Source: Bedellia somnulentella
Lineage: Eukaryota > Arthropoda > Insecta > Lepidoptera > Bedelliidae
DNA length: 64,000 nucleotides
Direction: 5' to 3'
Assembly: GCA_963576735.1 (NCBI GenBank)
Contig: OY755177.1
Span: 13,640,001-13,704,000, forward strand
Below the pieces are notes generated by a model. The model had not been told where the DNA came from, ran no database searches, and worked only from the letters and a program-made list of their open reading frames with translations. The translations under genes and the position numbers were made by a program. Positions within the stretch are counted from its first letter, which is position 1. Every line of letters starts with the position of its first letter. Shown here one piece after another: positions 20,853 through 32,869 of the stretch.

Positions 20853-22116
20853 CAATAAATATCTTCTTAGCCGAAGTGAACGTTTCATCACTTCGTCAGA
20901 TATATACGTGATAACCTTACCCTAATCAATCGGCTTCCTGGGACCATCAAAAAGTTGTCACTTTGATTTGTGTGTGTTCTTTTGACACTACGAAACCAGG
21001 TAAAGAGATATGTTAAATATAAAATAATATACTGTGTATATGTATAAACATGAAAAACATTAAGATTAAAACAATAATATAAAAAGACAATAACCTCTAG
21101 TTGATTAAAATGCGAAATATACCTACTGTTTACAAGGTTAAAGTTTGTTTATGCAGTAGCGAGCAAGACTCGTTCGCAATAAAAATGTTCTTTGTTTAAA
21201 TTAGCTGGTTCCCTATTGATTCTATTTACAAACATCCACGCCGCCCCTGTTCCACTTTCAGACGTTTTTACGAATGGTTTCGGACATCGATAATAAATCT
21301 GTTCCCTGCGTATTTACCCGGAGATAAAATTTATTGTGTTAACAAAGTATTTTTCCTTTGTTTCACGCGTAAGATGTATTAGGTGCGGTTTCATTTCCTT
21401 ATATTGATATATTTATTCTGAATTATGTTTTATTGAAATATACGTCTGACCATGAAATATATTCATGAAAATATTATATCCTCCCGTACCGTTCTCAGAT
21501 TCTTTAAAAATATTATATCTGCAAAGCACGTTCATCTTGTTTCTGAGAAATTTATTAGTGGGTACACAACAGGGAAAATTTAGAAGAAGAAGTTATAATA
21601 CAAACCAATGAAAATTAAGAAATATAATTTAATACAGAACATAGTTGAAGATATTTATAAACTGAATAATTCTAGGGCTACTCATATTTTTATTTGTTTG
21701 AGGCGGATTGAAACTCAAAACTTCTAGTTGAACTTTATAGTTTCGTAGTTTTTTTTAAATAGAATTGAATACAAAGATAGGTTATTGGAATAAAATTAAA
21801 GATGACTGACCACAATCAACAAATAAAACCGTATCTAGTGGCATCAAAGAAACACCAAACAGGACACGTTATAATATATACAAAGTTTCGCAACAATGAA
21901 AACAGAGGTGAAGAGAAATAACATCGGCGAGATGACAAATGTGTGTCATATCAAAATAGTCTGACGATGAACTGATTTCAAAAAGTAGCCGAGAATAAAC
22001 TAATAGCATCGATACAGGCAAATACAGTGCCATTCAAACTGTGTTAAATATTCAATAATGATGCAATAAAACGACATATTTGTCCAAAGTAGGGTTGAAT
22101 TATTAATATTTTATTA
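20853..22116. other. No gene seen
   Basis: AT-rich. Positions 21160-21380 read as fairly complex, unique-looking sequence with no coding frame; a conserved non-coding element is possible but not shown. Confidence 0.5.
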
Positions 22117-22228
22117 TTATTTATTTAGCAATAAGACCGCCAATTGTACTTCTATTTAAGAAATAATCTGTATAAAAAGTATGTATCTGTGATGTACAAT
22201 AAAGAGTCTTCTTTTCTATTCTAATAAT
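22117..22228 (+). mobile_element. LINE 3' UTR remnant, second copy
   Basis: ataagaccgccaattgtact, gatgtacaataaagag and a ttctattcta tail, as at 15835-16064. Shorter and diverged. Confidence 0.72.
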
Positions 22229-23714
22229 AGTATAATTGGTCAAGAGATGAAGATTATTAAAAACAGTAGTGAAGATAACGTATAACATAGACATCAAATG
22301 TAATTATCACAAACTTAGCTCAATAAATTAAGAACACACACAGTGCAACACCAGTAATAATACTATACCTAGTCCGGGTAGGCTCGAGTCCCTCAGAATA
22401 TTTGTAAATATAGGTTACATATTACGATATTACAAGCAAGTGATACAGATGATGAAATGTTTCCAAAATCATGCATAACCCATATACCCGTTCCCTAAAA
22501 GATTTGACGAGCAATTAAGTATATGTAATGTCAAATAGTAACATGAGGTGTGTGAGTGCTAGTATGTATTGCTTTCCGACAAGTTAGAACTTTTTGTATA
22601 ATTCTTAATTAACCTAGCCAACTGCACGCTCACTCTCAGTCTGCATTTTTGAGCATAGCCTGAGCACTTATATGAAAAGTAATGTGAATGGTAACAAGTA
22701 GTGATAATAAAGTACCATTCGCAGGGAAAACCGTCACACGAGTTCTGTTCAATTAAACGTTCGGAGACTGACGAAGGAAAGTGACTTTCACTGGTGCTAT
22801 GCTCCTTGCTCTATCGCACTTCACCGACGCTCTTTCTACTTGTTTTACAAATTTCTATGATAATGGAATTAATTAATCATGGAACATAGTTTTGAGAAAT
22901 AAAACATAAATTTAACAAAGCTGAAATTATATTTAAAAACAACTGAATATTTCAATAGGAATCAATCTAGACAGCTTTTCGCTAACCATAACTTTTATCA
23001 TTTCTCTTGATCCCTTTCCCTTCCAGTTGCCTAAAGTTTCTAATATATATAAACCTGAAACTCCAGTTCCTCTTTAAGGTGTTTAACCCGTGCGTACGTG
23101 TATGTTAATATTCATATGATCAGGTGTCGACCTTGAATTAATTGATGTAAATGGTCCGAAAGTAAATGAACACAGTCACATTAATTAGGACACGAATGGA
23201 AGACCCGCAGTGATCATTTGCTAAGGATTATAGGTCATATTCATTGACAGTAAGCTGGACAAGGCTAATAGTAGTCAGTCACTAGTTCACGCAAACAGTG
23301 AGTGGTAACTTGATTCTTATCATACAAACATACAGAATATCCGTGTTTTCCTTTTATTCCAGTGATATTAATAATTTTGCTAATGGTAAATAATATCAAT
23401 TTTACTAACCTACATCAACGATATACCTATTTTATCGGTTACCGGTTTTCCACAACCTAAGTAGGCAGGGCAAATTTATGTCTCATATGCCCTAAAGAAA
23501 TACTCATGACCACTGGAAATATTTAAAACTACGGAAAATAACTGAGGCCTTATCGAGCAGCGTACTTGAACGAGAACACTTATAATGCTTTTATATCAAA
23601 TCATATTGACAAACCTAAAGTTAAACCTATTAAATTTTAATGATACGTGACAAGGTCTTAGTTTTTTGGAAGTAGTTTTGATGAACATTAAAACATTACA
23701 TTGAACTACTCGAT
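22229..23714. other. No gene seen
   Basis: AT-rich. A short piece at 22376-22398 (gtccgggtaggctcgagtcc) resembles the end of family B SINEs. Nothing else is supported. Confidence 0.5.
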
Positions 23715-23960
23715 TGGTGTGAAGCCTGTGTTGTTATTCTCGAAGGTACTGACTGAAGTGACTGTCAGTGTAGGGAGTCAGCTGACGGCTCACAACGAAA
23801 TGCTGAGACAGTACCGCATGAGATTTAATATTACGAATTATTATATGCATTTAATATTATGAAGTTCATTTGGTTTTATATTTTTTGTGTATTTGCATTT
23901 TATTTTTTTCTAATGAAATGGTTTTTTGTGCCACAAATGGCGATTACACTTATTTCTTTC
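23715..23960 (+). mobile_element. LINE-like 3' tail, second copy
   Basis: gtgtgaagcctgtgttgtta, tactgactgaagtgactgtc, aacgaaatgctgagacagta, then AT-rich DNA and ttgtgccacaaatggcgat. Same order as 4936-5250, without the TTC tract. Confidence 0.6.
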
Positions 23961-24136
23961 TAAACTTATATTCGTATGATGCCTAAGAGGACCATTTGTA
24001 CTCCGATAAATATCTTTGATGATGTAAACAAGCAAGCAGTATGGGAACATAATATTTAGTAAAGCGTTAGTGTAGAGCATAATCCCATAACACAAACCAT
24101 CTCTTAAAGTAAATACATAAAGTTGTTAATTTAAAT

Positions 24137-24491
24137 ACCGTGATAGCTCAATGGGTAGAACACCGGTTATCGTGCAAACGAATAGTGTTTAAATCCCGGT
24201 TCGGGCCTGGTCTTTTCTAAAGACATATGTGTGGTTAATTTATCATGGTTGTTATCGGTGAAGGAAAACATCGTGAGGAAACCCACATGGCTGAGTTGTA
24301 CTTAGTCAAGCGACAGTGTATTTGTACAAAACGGCGATAGGCCTGCCCCCTAACACATGAGTACACTCTCCATGCAAAACGTGGGTACCACGAACACCAG
24401 GTGACAAAGTCACGTGATGTTCAGAAGTATTAGCACCCCTGCCAACCCCTTCGGTGATATTCGGCGTGAACGTTTATGTTATGTTTATTAT
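24137..24491 (+). mobile_element. tRNA-derived SINE (family A), full length
   Basis: The head has a good A-box-like tgatagctcaatgggtagaa and a B-box-like region at 24189-24205. The body contains tggttgttatcggtgaagg, acatcgtgaggaaaccca, catggctgagttgtacttag, aaaacggcgataggcctg, caaaacgtgggtacc, caccaggtgacaaagtcacg and ttcggtgatattcggcgtga, and a TATGTT-like tail. It is the best preserved plus-strand copy in the window. Confidence 0.92.
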
Positions 24492-25918
24492 GTGATTATT
24501 TAACTAAGAATATATTATGACTAGGCAATTAAGTATTTAAGTAAACTAACCGCGTTTAAGATATTCGTATTCCGTAGTACTCCGGAATATCACATTACAG
24601 GCAGAGTTGATTAGCTCAAAACAAAGGTAGACAAACAAATCGGTGTCAAAGTATGAACATACCGCACGGCGCACTGAGGTGAAAGGCGTATCACTTTCGA
24701 ATTAGATCGCGTAGTATCGACCGCGCGGAGAAAATACGCGCTTAGCACTCTCTTACACGATATAAACACCGCCGCTATTTGGAGCAGTGAAGCTAACTCT
24801 TCGCTGAACCTATGTATTACTTGTCTTGGATACTCGGCACGACTATGTAGCTTCTATAGGTAGGCTGCGGATGATGACATGTACTCGTGATTTGATAAAG
24901 CTTGGGACTTACGCTCTTATGTTTACATTGTTTTTTTTTTTAAAAACTATAGCTCTATTTAAAATGCATCAATAAATTCAACATTAATTATCTATACTAC
25001 CAAACTGAGTATGAATACATTATTTTCACTTATCGCTGTCAGCAAGTAAACATGTATAAATAAAGGCGAACTACGGCGAAATTATTGTCGTATAATTTCC
25101 TACTTTATGTCATTCAAGGAGTTCAGTGCAAAGTATACGATATATTTTATTCATTAACTGAAATATAAAATATGTTTTTTTTAACTTATCTACTAAATAG
25201 TTATTTGAGAGATCGCAGACTATTGCCATCACATCCCACTGGTGAGCGCTACGAAGATACTAGCGCTATCCCCCTTACCACTTTATACCATCTAGTTCCT
25301 GCCAATTTAATGTTCCTCTCTTCCCTACTAATTTAATAATTAAATGTAGGTATCATCTAATGGCCTATTTTGTAAAGTTCGTCTGTACTTGTAAATGTTT
25401 TAATTTAACCAAACAAACAACAACGCATTTAGCTGTCACGTAAATATCTAAAATATCACTTAGCAACGTTCGTTTTCAGAGCATTTTTTCCGTATTGAGA
25501 CAATGCGCAGTTGTCGACACGATCATGTGTCAACGGCAAATGATTTAACAATATAACAATGCGTCGAGAAAAGAAATCATTACTTTCTCAAAGTAAAATT
25601 CTCGTTACGCAAGAATAATACTGCACCAAGTATAATTCACTTTCGTTTATACAGAGTTCATATTGAAATAGAGATTATCAAAAATGGATATAAATTGGTG
25701 TGTTGGTTTTTGTGGCTTGAATTCAACTTTTAGATATCACCTTTTTAATTTGAATCTTTTACACCTTTTACTTTGATGAAATAAATAAGATTACACTTTT
25801 AAAAACTAGTATGTGCATATAGTTTATTTTATGATAGTCTCATATATATGTAAATGCGAATCATGAAAAAAAAATATTGTACGCTATGTAAACTGTATCT
25901 TTAAACAGTTGCTTGGTC
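24492..25918. other. No gene seen; CG-rich patch at 24655-24790
   Basis: The patch at 24655-24790 is enriched in CG steps (cgcgcggag, ccgccgc). No frame of useful length crosses it. It may be a regulatory region or an old element. Confidence 0.45.
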
Positions 25919-26035
25919 GCCGTGTAGTGCTGGCTTAGAATGTCTCTACCCCTTTCTACCCACAGGTGTCTTAGAGGCCACTAAGGTTATGGGGCTTTTT
26001 GAAGTGATTTTTGAGAGATGCAGTGATTTATGATA
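25919..26035 (+). mobile_element. Family C SINE, 5' half
   Basis: gccgtgtagtgctggcttag, ctacccctttctacccac, ttagaggccactaagg and tatggggctttttgaagtg are preserved, then the sequence diverges. The 3' signature is absent. Confidence 0.8.
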
Positions 26036-27416
26036 CGCTGATAGTGGAGAGTGCCAACAGGACAAGTAATTAAAATATACCAATTTTGATAATTAGGAAG
26101 GTGGTTAGTAGCCCATAGCATCGGTCAATTATCACTTGGTACTCTTTCGACCTTGATTGCCTTTATGCCTCTTTAACACAAAATCTATTAATCTAGCAAT
26201 TGTTGCTAAGGATATACTCGTATTAAAAATACATAGCTTGGCCAGCCAAGGAAGCTGTTTCTTTTACTCATTCATTGTTAATGTTGCTAGTAACTTGCAA
26301 AATCCACAAATATGGATGGATATTCGACCTCTAATATTTTCCAACCTCTAATAAAATTAATAAAAGTAAAGATTAAACCATTTTCAGCTACGAAAGTTAC
26401 TAGTCCTATTACCTCACAATCGAAAAACCAACTATGTATCTATGCCTTTATACATATGCACGGGAAAGGTGAGAGAGTAATTTCATGCTAAGCCAACACT
26501 AAATAGCACTCATAATATCTTCACAAATGAAGCAACAACATGCATACATTCTAAAATGGTACGTAAATAGCAGTTAATATACAAATCAAAATAAACAGGA
26601 CATATTCAGAAATGCTCGTGCAAATGGTAAGGTCTCCGCGACATCACAACAATCAGATGAGACAATGCGTCATTCGTATACACACAAATTGCTGGAAATT
26701 TCCATATTTAATGAAGTATGAGAACTAAGTAATACATTTTTGTTATTGCGATTCAAGAGCTTAACTAGCCATACTTGTGATAAAAAGAGATTGATAAACT
26801 TATGGCTGTTAAATATTGGCATGCTATCCGTTTGTTTGACCATATTTAGTCTTTTTATAAACTTCAGTGGTTTGGAAGCTTTGGGTTACACAAGTCTCAG
26901 ACTCATGTAGTGTAATCATATCTGCGACTTGGAGGGCAATTCTCGCAAGTTCGATATCATTCCTATCATATAAGTTATACCAAGTGTTCAATGTCGTGTG
27001 CAAAATGTCACAAAGTGAAATTTATTCTGTATTCTCACCCACAGTAGTAATTTTTCCTTAGACATTAAATAATGAAGACCGATATCAATGATCCAAGCGA
27101 ATGAATTGAATGAAAGGTCAGTCTAACTGTCATGTTAGTTATTAAAAGATCTTTATATCTATCAATATTAACATATCTTTTGGTTTGTTCAAATTTCCCT
27201 TTAACTGGCACTATGCCGGTAACTAGCAAAGTCTGAACTCCCAACAGGCGCAGCCGGCAACCGGCTTTAGTTTGTGAAATTTTTATAATGCCGAGTTAAC
27301 ATTGATCCAAGAAGACATTACTTACAACTTCTACGACTATGTGATCTATAATCCGTTTAATATAATTATCTACATTTTAATTGTCTACCTGTATTCAAAC
27401 AAAATTTGAAAGCAAA
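26036..27416. other. No gene seen
   Basis: AT-rich. Frames at 26157-26351 and 26867-27061 (about 64 codons, TTG starts) have no protein-like features. Confidence 0.5.
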
Positions 27417-27728
27417 ATGGCTACCGATCACACGACATCTTCAAACATCATAATATCGACTGATCGTGACCACTCGAAATCATTATTTGATATATATCTT
27501 CATATCGACTGGTTTTCAATAGAAAAATATCGATCGGATGAAGTGAGAATAGCTCAAGTGAAATATCGATTGCAAAATATCACAAAAGTGAAAAATATCG
27601 AAAGTGACATAATATCTACCGTGCAAGAATTGCCCCCTTGGTTCTATATTCATAATACTAACAACGATGTGATGAGCATAATTGTCAACTTCTTAGCTCA
27701 GATCCGATTTTTAAGTAATTTAGTATAG
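27417..27728 (+). CDS. Unrecognised single-exon open frame, 103 residues
   Basis: The ATG at 27417 has a purine three bases upstream and G after it (caaaATGG), a fair translation start. The frame ends at TAG 27726-27728. The product begins MATDHTTSSN, has a hydrophilic N-terminal third rich in S, T, D and H, then DIYLHIDWFSIEKY, a charged helix-like middle (VKYRLQNITKVKNIES), LPPWFYIHN, and a hydrophobic C-terminus (MSIIVNFLAQIRFL). Composition is more protein-like than that of other small frames here, and overlapping aataaa signals lie 170 bp downstream near 27898. No signal peptide, transposase or reverse-transcriptase motif is seen. I do not recognise it. It could be an orphan gene, an exon, or a chance frame in AT-rich DNA. 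Confidence 0.3.
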   Translation: MATDHTTSSNIIISTDRDHSKSLFDIYLHIDWFSIEKYRSDEVRIAQVKYRLQNITKVKNIESDIISTVQELPPWFYIHNTNNDVMSIIVNFLAQIRFLSNLV

Positions 27729-28892
27729 TATAAGTAATTATTGCAATTACTTTGAAGATGATTTTATATTATTTGTGTTGAATGTTAGCAATTAGAGATG
27801 GATATTTTTGGAATACATGAACGAAAACTAATATAGTGGTTATGTTCGGTATGGAGGCAAACTTCACTTCGAAGTTTTAAACATGGGTGTTAAATCAAAT
27901 AAAATAAACCATCATTCTGTTCAATACAATGCAGCCTTTTTTTATTATATTTATTACTCAAACTTAACGTTTATACCAAATGTACTCGAATTAGTGGCAG
28001 AGCTTCATTAGTAGGTCTTTGGTACTAACTTTAGACGTATTAACTTTTAAACATTGCGTGTATTTTTCCCAAGTTTTGATTGTGATTCACGTTGTCCGCT
28101 GACAGATGACTAAGCAAAACTCAGCCATGGGGGTTGACTTACGGTGTTATTTAGATATTGCACGTTGAATCGTATTTTTAAAATTATAGTCGCAGCCGTG
28201 AGATTCTGCATAGTTGGGTTAAACTTTATCCTACCCATATAAATTCTACATTACAACATAAGTCATATTTATACATGAAATCAAATAAAAATTACCAATT
28301 GCACTGGGTAAATATATAGAAATATTTTATCAATGTCTCTAACCGCAAGTAACAATATGACGTGTTATCAACGTTATCGTGGCATGTAAACTGTGAGAAC
28401 CATTGGTTAGTTTGATTACAATACGTTTTTTACATTACCGAGATATGAACTCATCAATATAGTTAACCCCAAATGGGGTAAACAGAACATTAGAATCACA
28501 AATTTAGGAGCACCAGCAACAAGTTTGTTGAAATGGACATCCACATCGGACATTAAGAACCCTCAGAACTTGATAACCTTGCGTCTGGTACTTCTGTTAG
28601 CATATCTTGTGCAGGATGTCACCTTGTGGAAGGTACACTGCGTTATCCATAACGCGGCGGACACTCAAAAACATTTACTTGGCATAGCTAAAATTGGTGG
28701 AACTGGATCGCTTTTAACTGGTGGCTGTTGATATTAGAATAATATCGATTACGTTAAAAATACATACTACAAGGTAATGCTACCTACTCAACCCCAGAAA
28801 TAATAAGCACAAGAAATAGTTGTTAAAGAGTTTGATGGATCATGGATCCACAATATAATCATTTCAGAACAAACTTTTTCTTTTAAGAGTTT
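27729..28892. other. No gene seen
   Basis: AT-rich. The 68-codon frame at 28525-28731 lacks recognisable features. Confidence 0.5.
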
Positions 28893-29242
28893 TGGATATC
28901 AGACAACTTGCCATCTTGTTCAGAATCCCAATTTCGCCTCAAAATTTACATTATTATCAACCATTACTTATATTAAATTAATCATTCTCGTAATACGATA
29001 TAACCCACTAATCAATCTCAAACCTATTAAACAATCAAAAACACAAATAGATTACATTAGTTAATATTCTCACGTGTCACTCGGTCCGTCGACGTCTGGA
29101 GCTAGAGGCTCGGACTCTGTTTGAAAATAGAGAAACGCAACGTTGGAGCTATCAGCAATGCTGTCGATGGTCGGTCAGTGCGCAACTCGGCCCGGTGCAT
29201 TCCTGCCTGACACCTCCTGGACTATTTATTATTGACTATTAT
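28893..29242 (+). repeat. Unidentified repeat unit, copy 1
   Basis: It shares with 29313-29582 plus 32381-32471 a series of blocks: gatatcagacaa, a ttctcgtaa region, tcactcggtccgtcgacgtc, gagctagaggctcggactct, aatagagaaacgcaacgttg, ctgtcgatggtcggtcagtg and cggtgcattcctgcctgaca. The first 180 bp are much more diverged between the copies than the last 170 bp. No coding frame. The unequal conservation suggests a functional or recently homogenised 3' part. Confidence 0.82.
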
Positions 29243-29312
29243 GCTTGCATTGGTGCATGTGTCAGCTCATATACATATAGGCATGGAAGAAATTATTGGG
29301 TCCTAGATACTT

Positions 29313-29582
29313 TAGATATCAGACAAAATGACATGTAGCTCAGGATTCCTATTTCCGCTTCGCAATTTACTTAATTTCACATTGGGTAATCAACCGCTAT
29401 ACATTTTTAACCAGTCATTCTCGTAACACTGCATGGACCAGGCAGTCTCAATCCTTTGAAACAATCAAACCAACAAATAATTTTAATTTGTCTAGATCAG
29501 TTCCCATGTGTCACTCGGTCCGTCGACGTCGGGAGCTAGAGGCTCGGACTCTGTTTGAAAATAGAGAAACGCAACGTTGGAG
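29313..29582 (+). repeat. Unidentified repeat unit, copy 2, left part
   Basis: Aligns to copy 1 from 28895 onward with an offset of 420 to 434 bp. It is cut at the base after gcaacgttggag by the LINE at 29583-32380 and continues at 32381. Confidence 0.82.
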
Positions 29583-29866
29583 TTTATTTATTTTATTTTA
29601 TTTATTTATTTTTATTAGGAACATCAACAGCGACATAAGTAATAATACACAGTTAATAATAGAAATCAAGTAAGGCCAATGACAGATGTTCACAGGTGTA
29701 CAGAAAACATATCTAACAATAATCTTGTTTTTACGTTACATTTGATTTTCAACACATGTTTTTTTTCATAGCAAGTAACTCAAATACATACAATTTTAAG
29801 AGGAAATAAAATAGATATTAATAACAATATTTAAAGCAAAATTGTTTTGATCCACGATATCTCAGG

Positions 29867-29935
29867 GGTGTGTGTATGTGCATGTGTGTGTGTATGTGTG
29901 CGTGTGTGTGTGTGTGTGTGTGTTTGTGTGTGTGT
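29867..29935 (+). repeat. GT microsatellite
   Basis: About 70 bp of TG repeat with a few interruptions, located inside the 3' UTR of the LINE. Confidence 0.93.
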
Positions 29936-30016
29936 AAAACAAATAAAAATCTGTGACATACATAAAGGCATATAAGAATGTATGTGTTATTAAATTATAC
30001 TCATAATATAATTTGT

Positions 30017-31990
30017 TTAATAAGAATTAAAAAGTACGTCCATTACAGCTTTTCTGAATGCGCATCTACTTAGATTAAAAAGATCTAAATCATGGAAGTT
30101 TTTATTATATTCGGATAAAATACGACTAAACGGAGCGTTCTGTGAGTAGTTAGTTCTGGAAATTGGTACGGAGAACAAACTATTTATGGTATGGCGAGTC
30201 CTATATGATGGCGTGTTAAGTCCAACCTGTGCAAGTATGTTTGGGTTATCCAAACGACCATGTATTATATCATGTAGAACGGTTAGGTCAGTTAAAATAC
30301 GGCGATCCTCTAATCTTAACATTTTATGAAATTTACAACTCATTTCGTAACACTTATGGAAGTTCTTAGTTTTAAAATTTAAGTGTCGTACAAAAATATG
30401 TTGTATTCTTTCAATCATATGCTTGTACTTAATGTACTGAGGGGACCAAACACTTGAGGCGAACTCCAGAATACTGCGAACATAGGCATAATAAACCGTC
30501 TGTATACATTTAGGGTCTTTAAACGTTTCACAAGTCCTCATTACAAAGCCCAGATTTTTGTATGCATGATTAGTGATATCAACAATGTGTTGTTCAAAAG
30601 TAAGCTTTGAATCTAAAGTAACGCCGAGGTCTTTTACTGCATTAACTCTCCGGATAGGCTGTTTATTAATATAGTAAGTATTAATGATGGGTTTATTACT
30701 TCGTGAAAAAGTAATTTGCACGCATTTTGACACATTTATGTCTATTCTGTTCTCGTTATAGTAATCGGTGAGGCGATCCAAATCCCTTTGTAGCTTATAA
30801 CAGTCGTCAGCTTGTCGTATACCACAATAAACCTTTTTGTCATCTGCATACATTATAAAATTGGTCTCACATATGGCTGTAAAAATATCGTACAAATAAA
30901 TATTATATAAAAGGGGACCCAAATGGGATCCTTGGGGTACTCCTGATGGTATGTCAACAAAACCTGATCGAAAACCACCCAAAACAACAGCTTGATGACG
31001 GTTAGATATATAAGATTTTATCCATCTAAAGAAATCACCTTGCACCCCTAAAGCAAGAAGCTTGCGAAGAATAATCACGTGGTCTCCTCGGTCGAAAGCT
31101 TTTTGAAAATCAGTATAGACTACGTCAACTTGTATACCTCTATCCATACAACCAAGGACAAAATCTATGAATTCAATGAGGTTAGAAAGTACAGATCTAC
31201 CTTTAAGAAAACCATGCTGTTGAGACGGAATACTATGTTTAACAACAGGATAGATACGTTTATAAGCAATTTTCTCTAAGATTTTAGCAAAAATGTTTAG
31301 GATAGAAATGGGTCTATAGTTACTAATTTTGTATTTTGGACCATTTTTGTGAACTGGTACTATCAAAGCGTCCTTCCAGATTTTAGGGAAAATACCTGCA
31401 TGAAAAGAACGATTATAAATTATACAAAGAGGGGTGGAAAGAGGCTTAGCGCAGTTCTTAATAAAGAAGGGAGGAATATTATCAGTGCCTGCACCACCGT
31501 TGATGTCCAGAGAAAGAAGCAACTTGTAAATCTCTTCCTCATTAGTACTTATATTACTTATAGTTTTACCAGTATCACACTGTGGAGAAGATAAGGGTAT
31601 ATCGGGGTAGTTGTCAGCAGGTTTGGTAAACACAGAGCAGAAAAAGTCATTAAATGCATCACAGATTGATTGACCAGAGTCGAATGATTTGTTGTTGTGT
31701 TGGAATATTTTAGGATACGATGAACCACCGCGACGTGATTTAATAAAAGACCAAAGAGCTTTAGGGTTAACTTTTATGTTATTTTGGATAGTAGTTATGT
31801 AATCCCCATAGCAAATGCGTTGTAAATCCTTGCATCGTTTTCGTAATAATGAAAATTGGTCATAATCTAGTGGGTTATTGGTTCGTTTCCAGCGTGAGTG
31901 AGCTTTAAATTTCTCTTTTAAACAGCGTTTAAGTGGGGGACTATACCAGACAGGATGGTTGTGGCTTTTACTACGAGTATCAACGGGAAT
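30017..31990 (-). pseudogene. LINE reverse transcriptase, near-complete polymerase frame
   Basis: The minus-strand frame is open from about 31990 to the stop at 30017-30019, about 657 codons. The GTG at 31633 is only an internal codon: upstream residues include RSKSHNHPVWYSPPLKR and LRKRCKDLQRICYGDY, typical of the linker between endonuclease and polymerase. Numbered from that GTG: fingers around YKISNYRPISILNIFAKILE at about 101-120, palm motif A YTDFQKAFDR at 173-182, motif B GVPQGSHLGPLLYN at 231-244, and catalytic MYADD at 261-265. Then come thumb and a long C-terminal tail with RSILEFASSVWSP. Position 183 is glycine where related proteins usually have valine. Jockey/CR1-like by appearance. 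The protein is cut off from its endonuclease by a frameshift at 31991-31996. Confidence 0.92.
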
Positions 31991-32380
31991 AATTTTGTGA
32001 TGGCGTCGTTTAACACTTCGTAAAAGAAATCTAAAGTGTCATCCAGACCTTTATTTTCAAGAGCTGTGTGCCATTGAATTTGTTTTAAATACTCGTTAAT
32101 TCCATTGTAATCACCTTTACGAAATCGTCGTCTTTGTTGAACAGATTCATGAAAGGGTGCCAATAGGATATCGGTAATGTTAATTTCAAGAGCGGGGTGA
32201 TATTCATCTATTTTCACTAAAGGGTCGTCACATTTAAGGACTTCAACAGCAGAGTTCGAGAAGCATAAATCTAAAATGTTATCTTTAATATTACTAACAG
32301 AGTTGTATTGTGAGAATCCTAAAGTGGAGAGGCCGCCTATAAGACTGAGAGCCGCATCTTGTAACCTTGTTATCTTGTTA
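31918..32380 (-). pseudogene. LINE endonuclease, C-terminal fragment, frameshifted
   Basis: The minus-strand frame reads AALSLIGGLSTLGFSQYNSV, NILDLCFSNS, then DEYHPALEINI and onward to about 31997. This is the end of an exonuclease/endonuclease/phosphatase-type domain and the start of the linker. After the run of A (minus strand) at 31991-31996 the frame shifts by one base and soon stops, while the correct sequence continues in the polymerase frame. One lost A in the homopolymer explains it. The catalytic N-terminal half is absent because of 5' truncation at 32380. Confidence 0.85.
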
Positions 32381-32471
32381 TCAGTAATGCTGCCGATGGT
32401 CGGTCAGTGCGCCACACGGCCCGGTGCATTCCTGCCTGACACCTCCTCAACTATTTATTATTCACTATTAT
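32381..32471 (+). repeat. Unidentified repeat unit, copy 2, right part
   Basis: Resumes copy 2 after the LINE: ctgccgatggtcggtcagtg, cggtgcattcctgcctgaca and actatttattattcac. After 32471 similarity to copy 1 is lost. Confidence 0.82.
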
Positions 32472-32869
32472 ACCCATCTGCATAGCTAGATATCGCGTAG
32501 TATAAAACAGCCATCTCTTTCGCACTTACTTAGCATCGCATACTGTCATCTCATTGTAACCGATATCGTGACGATAAAATAGCGTTCGTGCTAGATCTTC
32601 TAGCTTTATTCTACGTTCTTTTGATGGATTAATAGATGATGTTTTCTGATATCTTCTGTAAGAAGAATATTGGCCGAAATAAATAAATACACAATTTGCT
32701 AGGACGGTCTTAGCGTTCTCTAGTTAATAATTTATGATGAGTAAAAATATCGTGACAAAAACTGACATGTTAGCATCAAATTATGTAATACTGTGTGATA
32801 AAAGTCTTGTAGTAGTGTGTGTTGCCAGTTATAATTCGCGGCACAGAGGCGTGGCCACTGCGCAACGTA
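32472..32869. other. No gene seen
   Basis: AT-rich sequence without a supported feature. Confidence 0.5.

Larger units (their letters stand above)
29583..32380 (-). mobile_element. 5'-truncated LINE, 2.8 kb, inserted in the second repeat unit
   Basis: On the minus strand the order is endonuclease C-terminus, reverse transcriptase, a 3' UTR of about 400 bp, and an A-rich AAATA-type tail at 29583-29617. Both junctions are exact when compared with the uninterrupted unit at 29140-29160: three bases (cta) of the target are absent or replaced, and no clear target duplication is visible. The polymerase frame is nearly intact, so this is among the youngest LINE insertions here. Confidence 0.92.

Noticed and set aside
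24137..24210. Possible tRNA gene
   Set aside because: It is the head of a family A SINE; the same head and body occur at 8031 and, inverted, at 43795.
29488..29673. 61-codon plus-strand frame
   Set aside because: It crosses the junction between the unidentified repeat unit and the LINE tail, so it cannot be an original gene.
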